From Elysia marginata (lineage: Eukaryota; Mollusca; Gastropoda; Plakobranchidae): a DNA stretch of 26,632 bases. Positions within the stretch are counted from its first letter, which is position 1. Each line of letters starts with the position of its first letter. Under the pieces are notes generated by a model. The model made no database searches. It was given only the letters and a program-made list of their open reading frames with translations, and was not told the origin of the DNA. This document shows, piece after piece, positions 20,000 to 26,632 of this stretch. The stretch lies in the NCBI GenBank assembly GCA_019649035.1, contig BMAT01013245.1:77338-103969 (forward strand), read 5' to 3'. A program made the translations under genes and the position numbers.

Positions 20000-21147
20000 G
20001 GTGCATGTAATATGCAACCGTGAAAACAAAAATTTGCTCAGGGATGAATAAAATCCCATCTTATTCGAAACGCTTTACTAATCGATGGATTCATCAATGT
20101 TTGACAGACTAAGGAACTCTCAAAATGAAATTAAAAAAAAATTGGATAAGGCTGTACTCGGAGAGCAAAAATTTGACCTTGACGATCTGTAACTTTTTCC
20201 AAAATGGTCGCACAATACCACTGCTAATGTGACTTGTTATAATAGATTTCGAAACATATGGACTAGATTGTGAAATACCTGATGATTCAAAGTCTCGTGC
20301 TGAACCCGGTAGGTATTATATTTCGTATTAGTCTGCTGATTTCACAGCAGCATCGCTGTATCTTGACCTTTCGTTGCTTCCTTTTAAAATCTAATCAAAG
20401 GTGGAAAAACGTGGGCGGCATTGCATATTAATGAAAAATGGAATGAAAGTAGTTGACATTAAATTTTCATTAAAAATATTCAAAAGCATATCGTTTACCC
20501 TTGTGTTAATATTGTTTATGTTTATCCTGATTGATTTTGGCTATATCAGTAATTATTAGGCTACGCCCTGAGGAAAATCAGGGTGAATCAGTCCGAAGTC
20601 GCTCAGGCTGATCTAGAGTTAGAGCCCTTTAAACATAGAGCTACGCAAGAGTATTTTTTATTGTCTTTAAAATGAAAATAACTCCAAATGTAGAAAAGGT
20701 AGCCGTTTTAATTTTTTGTGACCCCTTCAGATCAGTGTAGAGCAAAAAAAAAAAATAAAATTTAAAATGCGAATAAGTCTTTACTTAAAAATTCCGAGCG
20801 GACCGGACTTGATCCTGTCGGCTTACAAATTGAGAAAGAAAAAAAAGTTTAAGACAAAAAGCCTCTTCATAGAATATTCGAAAAATGAATGATAAACTGT
20901 GAAAACGACATGTCTTTTCAAAAACTTTATTTTTTTTTAATTTGGAGAGGTATAAAGTTCGATTACAGTACTGAGTCATAGTAATTAGAATCGATGGCTT
21001 TCAAATTCAAGAGTTTTACAAAATGAAAAAAAACTATTGATAATAATACCTAAAGTTATCTTTTATAGGACACTTGAGAAAGTGAGAGAGAGAATGAAAA
21101 GAAAGAAGGAAATATTGTGATAGAAGGAAAAAAAAGGGAAAAATAGT
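19997..21147. other. Non-coding stretch, no gene seen
   Basis: No exon recognised. A hairpin CCCTGA-GGAAAA-TCAGGG lies at 20566-20583. The frame at 20785-20979 (minus) has no known motif. Confidence 0.45.

Positions 21148-21189
<42 letters not shown>
21148..21189. repeat. (TAGA)n tetranucleotide microsatellite
   Basis: Forty-two bases, ten and a half TAGA/GATA units, followed by AATAAATA. Scattered GATA words continue to the right near 21430-21545. Confidence 0.97.
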
Positions 21190-21190
<1 letters not shown>

Positions 21191-21827
21191 ATAAATACAC
21201 GTAGGTAGATAAAGAGAAAAGTAAAAAAGACCACAAAGACGGAAGCATAAGGGGATACATAATTATATAATTTTTGTTGTTCCCGTATGCCATTGTTCTA
21301 AGTCTATAAAAAATTACTCGGTTGGTCAGTAGTGGTTTAGTAATTGTCTCAATTCAATATTGTCTTTTTCTTTCTTTATCTTATATACTTTTAGTATCAA
21401 TACTAAAAAGAAAGTTAACATAATCACATAATTAGATGAGATAAGATAGGTAAATTGATAGATAAGGCATAACAGTAAATAGCATAGTAGACAGAAAAAT
21501 CAGTAACAGAAAGATAGACAAACAAAAATATAGATTGATAGAATTCATATATTCTTTTCAATGTTTCAAATAGCAAGAATATTATTTTATTAAAATTGCA
21601 ATGAGTGTAGAAATAGAATAGTCAAAAACAAAAACTTAGTCTTTGCATTTAAGAAAAGAAAAAAATATCATCGAATGCACTAAAAGCCTAACCGTAAAAA
21701 GTTTAAAGTTCCAGAAACTTAAAAAAAGACGTTCACATGTCTACATTACATTATAGAGTTCTGTCTACACTACGATTTATTTCGTTTGTTTTGGGTCTAC
21801 ACAACCGATTTTTTAATAGATTTATCC
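21190..21827. other. Non-coding stretch with scattered GATA words
   Basis: Degenerate GATA/GACA words at 21430-21545 look like an eroded relative of the TAGA array. No exon recognised. The LINE homology begins at about 21828; the true left end of the insertion was not pinpointed. Confidence 0.4.
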
Positions 21828-23181
21828 CTTATTGAAAACCTTCTGAAAAATTATAAACCCGTTTCTAATTTACCCTTTCTTTCCAAATTTCTTGGAAAAG
21901 TTATTTTAATTCAAGTTTAGTCCCATTTAAATAGAAACATTCTGAAAGAACTGTACCCATCTGCCAACAAAAAGAAGCATAACAGTGAAACTGCTCTCTT
22001 AATGGTTCACTCTGACCTTCTCGAAGCAACAGACTTTGGACAAGTGTCAATTCTAGCACTACTTGACCTATCTGCTGCTTTCGACACTTTAGACCACCAA
22101 ATACTCTTGAGGCGAGTGGAAATGTCTTTTGGTTTTAGACATAACGCTTTGAATTGGGCAGCTTCATATTTAGAAAACAGACCGCAAACTGTTAGTGCTT
22201 GAGGTTATCACTCTGAGAAAAGTATTCTTAGGTACGGTGTTCCTTAGGGAACTGTCCTGCGGCCCATTCTGTTCTCGTTGTATTCACAACCAATTTCATA
22301 TGTCCTAACTAAACATGGTTTTCGTTATAATCCATATGCTTACGACACCCAGTTGTATAAATCAGCAAAAATTGAGGATTTTGTCAGCATATGTAATTCC
22401 GCCCTGAACCGTATAAATGAAGTCCTGGCTTTGATGTTTTCAAACAAACTTAAGCTTAATAGGGACAAGACAGAAATCATGGCTGTCGGCACACCAAACA
22501 AAACAAAATCACTTGGTATTTCATCGTTAGAACTGTGCTGTGAAAATATTCTGATTTCTAAGAAGATAAAAAACTCGGGTTCTTTATTAACTCTAATTTT
22601 ACATCGGATAGTCAAATATCTCATTAAAGAGGTTTGTAATTTAGAACTTCGTAGAATTTCACAAACTAGACAATATTTAACAAAAGAAAGTGTAGACAAA
22701 CTAGTCTGTGCTCTGTTATTGTCAAGACTAGACTATTGCAATTCCCTTTTGGCTGGTGCTACTGAAAACAAGCTTAATCAATTGCAGAAAAAAAAATCAA
22801 AACAATTCTGCTAGGCTTACTTTGAAATCATAAAAAGACCACGTCTCACATCTCCTAAAAGAGGTGCATGGGTTGCCAATTGCATTACGCATGCGTTGCA
22901 AAATTACACCTCTTGCCTTTGAGTGTTCCAGTGCCATAACGATCAGCAATTTCCCAACTTTTTGAAAGATTAAATCAAACGGTATGTCCCCTACACGAAT
23001 TCTAAGATCCTATTCGGAAAACATACTTTATAAACCTCGATTCAACCTGAAGAGTTTTGGTGCTTTTTCTTATCAAGGAGCAGAAATATGTAACAATCTT
23101 CCATCTCCTATTCAATGTGCAAAGACGCTACCATCTTTCAAGTCTTATTTGAAAACTCATCTCTTTTTCATAGCTTTTTGA
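21828..23181 (+). pseudogene. Reverse transcriptase (LINE ORF2) relic with stops and one frameshift
   Basis: In order, it reads LKNYKPVSNLPFLSKFLGKV, LALLDLSAAFDTLDHQILL (reverse transcriptase palm with the first catalytic Asp), YGVP-stop-GTVLRPILFSLY (the Q-G of the family replaced by TAG), PYAYDTQLYKS, NKLKLNRDKTE, LSRLDYCNSLLAG, and a last block SFGAFSYQGAEICNNLP ending near 23181. Stops lie at 21918-21920, 22200-22202 and 22245-22247. The frame shifts by one in an A-run near 22788-22799; in the new frame further stops occur (TCA-TAA near 22834 and TTT-TGA near 22964). The catalytic (F/Y)-A-D-D box reads Y-A-Y-D, so the enzyme would be inactive even without the stops. This is a fossil copy. 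Confidence 0.9.
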
Positions 23182-23341
23182 CAATTATTTTTTAATGTAT
23201 TGAATGTATCTTATATACATTGTATGTCTATGACTATATTTATATACTTTTAATGGCTGATTTGTATTTATAGCTGACTACTTTTAAATAAGTAATATAC
23301 CTGTAAACTTTTTTTAGCAAGTAGATCTTAGTTCTAGATTT

Positions 23342-23410
23342 TATGTAAAGCGCTTTGAGCTCCTACTGAGGGAAGGCGCTATAAAAAAACTTTAATATTA
23401 TTATTATTAA
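23342..23410 (+). repeat. LINE 3' tail with stem-loop and (ATT)n
   Basis: ATGTAAAGCGCTTTGAGC, a short loop, GAAGGCGCTATAAA, then ATT repeats. This is the recognition end that the element's reverse transcriptase copies. A related end closes the SINE at 15616-15925. Confidence 0.85.
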
Positions 23411-23878
23411 CTATTAAGCTCTAGGCATTTGATTCAATTTGATTTTCAACATAAAAACATACATAAGCCAAAAAAGAAGGAGAACCAAAAAAATAAGAAA
23501 TAGAGATAAAAAAAGAATGTCTGTGTTTCAGATTGCAACTCATTCAATATGCAACTGATGAAAACATTTTGTAAGGGAAAAATTAATGATTTCACATCTA
23601 GAACTAAAAAACTACAAAGTTACTTCAAAAAAAGTTTATTTTGAAAAAAAATTTATAGCATGAATTTTAAAGGATTGTATTAAAATAAACAGCGGGTAAT
23701 CCCATTTTATTTCCACATAGTGTTACCTTTAAAATATTTTTAAAGAACACGCTAGCATGTAAATCGGCATGTGTTAGCGGCAATGATTAAATTACACTCG
23801 GATCGACATAAAGAAGTTCCGCTACTCTTGTTCAATTCTCATTCCTATTATATGTGAGAATAACATAGACACGTCGGT
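23411..23878 (-). other. Probable 3' untranslated and downstream region of the receptor gene
   Basis: It lies downstream of the stop codon of the minus-strand exon. AATAAA polyadenylation words on the minus strand occur at 23706-23711 (about 170 bases after the stop) and 23635-23640. No coding sequence was seen. Which signal is used, if any, cannot be told from sequence. Confidence 0.4.
23706..23711 (-). promoter_or_regulatory. Candidate polyadenylation signal
   Basis: AATAAA on the minus strand, about 170 bases after the receptor stop codon. The area is AT-rich, so chance matches are frequent; a second copy lies at 23635-23640. Confidence 0.3.
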
Positions 23879-24060
23879 TCATTTTTGTTTATCAATAGTC
23901 CTCCTCTCTACCCGCTCCATCTCCTTGCTGGTGTCATAGCTCTTGACTTTAAGTCCATTAACCTTGACGATGACGTGCTCAAGTGCAAGTGCAAGTACAC
24001 CCAGGGCCAGGCCTACACCGGCCACGATGAAGGTGCCTGAAAGTAGATACAGTCCCAGAC
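23879..24060 (-). CDS. Last exon of an ionotropic glutamate receptor-like gene (M4 and C-tail)
   Basis: The exon begins after a good splice acceptor (pyrimidine-rich tract and CAG at 24061-24063, minus strand) with a split codon (phase 1) and ends at TGA (23879-23881). It encodes about 60 residues: a hydrophobic segment LGLYLLSGTFIVAGVGLALG continuing to LALALEH, then a polar tail (SYDTSKEMERVERRT ... KQK). The pattern S-G-x-F, a Gly/Ala/Leu-rich helix and a closing Glu-His is that of the fourth membrane segment (M4) of ionotropic glutamate receptors. The Glu-His ending resembles NMDA-type subunits more than AMPA or kainate ones. The ligand-binding lobes and pore must be in exons to the right. 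The exon is visibly more GC-rich than its surroundings, as expected of coding DNA. It could instead be another receptor of the family (IR-type) or, less likely, an unrelated membrane protein. A cryptic donor (AAG-GTTAAT) inside the exon might allow another ending. Confidence 0.65.
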
Positions 24061-24082
24061 CTGCCAAGAAATCGAGAAAATG
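24061..24082 (-). other. Splice acceptor of the receptor exon
   Basis: On the minus strand the sequence reads CATTTTCTCGATTTCTTGGCAG directly before the exon when read in two pieces (CATTTTCTCG, ATTTCTTGGCAG): a pyrimidine-rich tract and a CAG acceptor. It fixes the exon start at 24060. Confidence 0.6.
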
Positions 24083-24210
24083 CCCTAATTATTGAACTGG
24101 TCTTAGTAGTAGGTATAAACACCTACATGGTTGGGGATTAATTACAAAACGCATTACATTAAAATTAACGTTTCTACCATTTTGAGATTTTGTCTGAAAG
24201 CAACTCATTG

Positions 24211-24316
24211 TGAATGCGATTAGAGCGCCTACTATCGTTCGTTTTGGAAAACTTCCTCTTTGAAGCCAACTTGCTTGCGGGTAGGGGCGATAAATTTTGC
24301 TCTCTAATCGCATTCA
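24211..24316. mobile_element. Hairpin-type short dispersed repeat (MITE-like), copy B
   Basis: A perfect 15-bp terminal inverted repeat, TGAATGCGATTAGAG (24211-24225) and CTCTAATCGCATTCA (24302-24316), encloses about 76 bases. Inside is a second hairpin: TTGG ... CTTC, loop, GAAG-CCAA. The whole 106-bp block is matched by 2728-2832. Copy B has the better ends, so it is probably younger. It lies about 150 bases upstream of the receptor exon, in the presumed last intron. No target-site duplication was clear. Confidence 0.7.
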
Positions 24317-25227
24317 GTCATGTCCTTTTTTCAGTTAGAGACGTCCTTTTTTTTAAACTTATATCGTGATATAAAAGGTGTAATAGGTAAAACTGCGAAA
24401 TAAAAATTCATAGACAAAGAAGAAAAACCCTTAGTTTTAACGCGTTTTGCCACGAAATCCTTACACGTGATCTGCTATTTCTATTAGTATCAGGGTCAAA
24501 ATTTGTTCCACTTTTTAAGGTAAATGTCACCTTTTTGCTTAATCAAGCAGAAAAGAGGTCTACCTAAATATTGTGCAGATTAAGGTTGTTTGACACTGTC
24601 ATACTTTTTAAGTGAAAAAAAATCTTGCCGGTCACGTAAAATTTGGATGGAAATCTACTTGCTATCTTACTTACAAAAGAGCCAAAATCTAATTTAAAGA
24701 ATAAATAAACACTGCCTGGCAAGGAAACCAGGAAAGACAGAAATGAACTGGCAAGCTTCTACACTATGTATAAAAATGTTGTTTGTCTCTCAATTTTGAT
24801 GAGGGAATATAAATAAAGACCAGTAAATCTCAATGTTAGATCTTTAAATAAAAACCTTATGATGTCTGAACCGTTTGTCTTCATGAATTGTTACATGCAT
24901 TTAAAACAGAGGCCTAATATGAGTAACCGATCAAGCCGAAGTCATAAAAAAGATATTATCTTTCAAATTTGGTCGCGAGATGGGCCCTTCTCTGATCTTC
25001 TAAGTTCTAGCTCGGCACAAGATAGGTAGATGGGGTCCTTGAGTTTTAGAAAAAGGAAGGGTAAAGAGAGCAACTTACCTCCCTCCCGTTACGGGACGGT
25101 GACAAAATAACAAGAATATGTAGAACCTCATTCAAACTATCAGAGTATAAACTAAAAATATACCTGTTTCATCATTGTAAAATCATGGCCATAAAAATCA
25201 AAACATCTTCATGAAATCTTTGTCTTA
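24317..25227. other. Presumed intron, no gene seen
   Basis: If the receptor exon is real, this is its last intron. No further exon, RNA gene or transposon was recognised. A small palindrome, TCCCG-TTA-CGGGA, lies at 25084-25096. Confidence 0.4.
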
Positions 25228-25530
25228 ATGACCATGATTCACACCGCCGCACCATCATCGTTGTAATAGTCATCAATTTTTGGAGATATTTGCAATTGCT
25301 GTTAACATTCTTTCATCACCAGTGAAAAAGAGTGATACTCGTCCTAACTTTCAGTATTATCTTCTTCCCCATCACCAACAGCAGCAACACTACCATCAAC
25401 ACCACCAATATTCATCATTATGGTAAACATCACCATCATTATCATCCTCCTCTTTCCCCTCATCCTCATCACCATGATAATCGACGTCGTCATGATCCTC
25501 AACAACATCATTATTGTCATCGCCACAACT
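25228..25530. repeat. Cryptic ATC/CAC-rich simple repeat
   Basis: The region is dominated by ATC, CAC, CAT and AAC trinucleotides without a clean period, densest at 25360-25520. Overlapping frames on both strands (His/Ile/Met-rich) are products of this composition. Confidence 0.8.
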
Positions 25531-26095
25531 GTCGTGAGACTAATTAGGAAAAACCATGTGAGGAAACCCTTAAAAGACCATAGCAATACAGGGCATGTCA
25601 TAGCATTTTGCCGAGATAAACCCAGACATATTAAAATAATCGCGTTAAAATAATTTATTCTATAAATTGTAATGTAATGAAAAATAAAAAAGTAGTAACA
25701 ATGATGGTTTCACACCTTTCTGAAATGGCATGCCAAATCAGAATGAAAATCAGAACGCAATTTTAGAGCTCTCTAACGAGTAGATTATAGACGGAAATTC
25801 CATTCAGTTCTGACTTTTCGGTAGATTCCCACCCAAAAAATGTGAAGAGAAAGATTTCTAATTTTATGGGAGAATCAGAACGTGCAATGCATTGTAAGAT
25901 AGATAATCATCTCGAACCTCAAATTTGTCAAACAAATGGCGAATCGGGCTCGGCTTTGCTTCTGATATCTACGCATAAAAAGAAAGTGCCAATTAACCGT
26001 AAAAATAATGGTAATCATATTGTTTTGTGGATGTAATATTCCTACATTGAGATATAGATCTAGATTTAGTTGACGCAAAAGGTTAAGCGCTAGAA

Positions 26096-26117
26096 TAGAT
26101 CTAGATTCTAGATCTAG
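26096..26117. repeat. AGATCT/TCTAGA hexamer array
   Basis: TAGATCTAGATT followed by CTAGATCTAG. A second short array lies at 26054-26066. Same motif as 6138-6158, 7211-7228 and 17484-17499. Confidence 0.8.
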
Positions 26118-26160
26118 GGGTGGTCTAAATTTCATTTCGTTTTTTTTCTGCCGGCTTAAG

Positions 26161-26184
26161 AATCAGAATAGGAATATTCTGATT
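26161..26184. repeat. Perfect 10-bp hairpin
   Basis: AATCAGAATA and TATTCTGATT are perfect inverted repeats around GGAA. It is the core of the TCAGAA motif cluster. Confidence 0.85.
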
Positions 26185-26195
26185 TTGCGTTCTGA

Positions 26196-26632
26196 AATTT
26201 ACCGGGTAAACCCATGGGAGAATTCCAAGTTATCAAGTATTAAGTCACACTGAAAAATTAGAACAGACAAAAGCAGTTAAAGTCTGTTTACAAAATGGTA
26301 AACCTATTATAGAAACGCTGAGGATGTTCGTCAAGACCTGCAGTGAGGCTTCTATTCTTTGAAGCGAACTATAACAGCAACATCTGTGTTGCAATACGTA
26401 GGTAAAATGGTCATCTATATCTATAAATGAGGAGCGCATGAATATTAAAAAAAAGCTGCCGTGAGTTCTCCTAGACCGCTTACGATAAAAGCGTCACATG
26501 TGTTTGAAATGCCTTTAAAAAGAGCTGTATATTTTGGTAAAAGAGTAAAAATTCAAACATAAATCACGACCAAAAAAATAAATATCATTGTTTTTATAAG
26601 GAACTATTTTCTTTTCCGCTTCTTTACTTCCG
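26196..26632. other. Non-coding stretch, no gene seen
   Basis: No exon recognised. The minus-strand frame at 26245-26439 has no known domain. Presumed intron of the receptor gene. Confidence 0.4.

Larger units (their letters stand above)
21828..23410 (+). mobile_element. L2/CR1-type non-LTR retrotransposon, 5'-truncated and dead
   Basis: This spans the remaining coding part (21828-23181), a 3' untranslated region and the 3' tail. The tail has GTAAAGCGCTTTGAGC, then GAAGGCGCTATA, and ends in ATT repeats (about 23394-23410). The AGCGCT ... AGGCGCT pair can form the short stem-loop typical of L2-like 3' ends. The 5' part, with any first ORF, the endonuclease and the start of the reverse transcriptase, is missing, as in most LINE insertions. 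The element lies about 470 bases beyond the stop codon of the receptor exon and on the opposite strand. Confidence 0.9.
25736..26195. repeat. Cluster of AATCAGAA(T/C) motifs in both orientations
   Basis: AATCAGAAT at 25736-25744, AATCAGAACG at 25748-25757 and 25873-25882, AATCAGAATA at 26161-26170, its inverse TATTCTGATT at 26175-26184, and TTGCGTTCTGA at 26185-26195, which is the reverse complement of 25750-25760. The blocks may be scattered ends of a decayed inverted-repeat element. Confidence 0.5.

Noticed and set aside
19557-20006. 149-codon minus-strand frame
   Set aside because: The N-terminal third is the (GA)n repeat read as Leu/Ser; the rest is AT-rich without a motif.
22340-22699. 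119-codon minus-strand frame
   Set aside because: It is the antisense shadow of the LINE reverse transcriptase.
24089-24313. 74-codon minus-strand frame just upstream of the receptor exon
   Set aside because: It mostly overlaps the hairpin element copy B and intron sequence, and shows no receptor motif.
25332-25653. His-rich, Ile-rich and Met-rich frames on both strands
   Set aside because: They reflect the ATC/CAC simple-repeat composition; no frame shows a domain.

Overview
The window looks like intergenic and intronic DNA of an animal, most likely a heterobranch gastropod mollusc. It is strongly AT-rich. It carries long CT/GA microsatellites, tRNA-derived SINEs, decayed non-LTR retrotransposons, and scattered copies of the self-complementary hexamer AGATCT/TCTAGA, which from memory is common in Biomphalaria-type snail genomes. 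There is no sign of bacterial gene organisation. Most long open frames are read-throughs of microsatellites or chance frames in AT-rich DNA. The organism assignment is an inference and was not searched.

Layout. From 1 to 4.8 kb there is non-coding DNA with pyrimidine/purine microsatellites, a 105-bp hairpin-type repeat (copy A, 2728-2832) and a C-tract able to form a G-quadruplex. At 4858-5016 is the last part of a non-LTR retrotransposon ORF, ending in a stop that runs straight into a (TGA)n tail. From 5.73 to 6.53 kb is a composite structure: inverted arms flanked by 38-bp direct repeats. From 7 to 11.3 kb is mostly featureless DNA with one possible SINE fragment and a degenerate 75-bp duplication. 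From 11.37 to 12.01 kb is a minisatellite of 22 units of about 28 bp, followed by two adjacent hairpins near 12.6 kb. From 15.6 to 16.2 kb two tRNA-derived SINEs lie in tandem. From 21.8 to 23.4 kb is a dead L2/CR1-type LINE with a readable reverse transcriptase and an intact 3' tail.

The one convincing host coding segment is a minus-strand exon at 23879-24060. It encodes the last membrane segment (M4) and a short cytoplasmic tail of an ionotropic glutamate receptor-like protein, possibly NMDA-type. It appears to be the final exon, so the rest of the gene should lie to the right, partly beyond the window. The 24.06-26.63 kb stretch would then be its last intron, holding copy B of the hairpin element, an ATC-rich cryptic repeat and a cluster of TCAGAA motifs.

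The elements are probably linked in one way. The first SINE (15616-15925) ends with the same kind of tail (GTAAAGCG ... GGGCGCTATA) as the L2-type LINE at 23.4 kb, which fits a SINE copied by that LINE family's enzyme. I found no multi-gene system. The most unusual items are the foldback structure with direct repeats, the 106-bp hairpin element present twice, and the 28-bp minisatellite.
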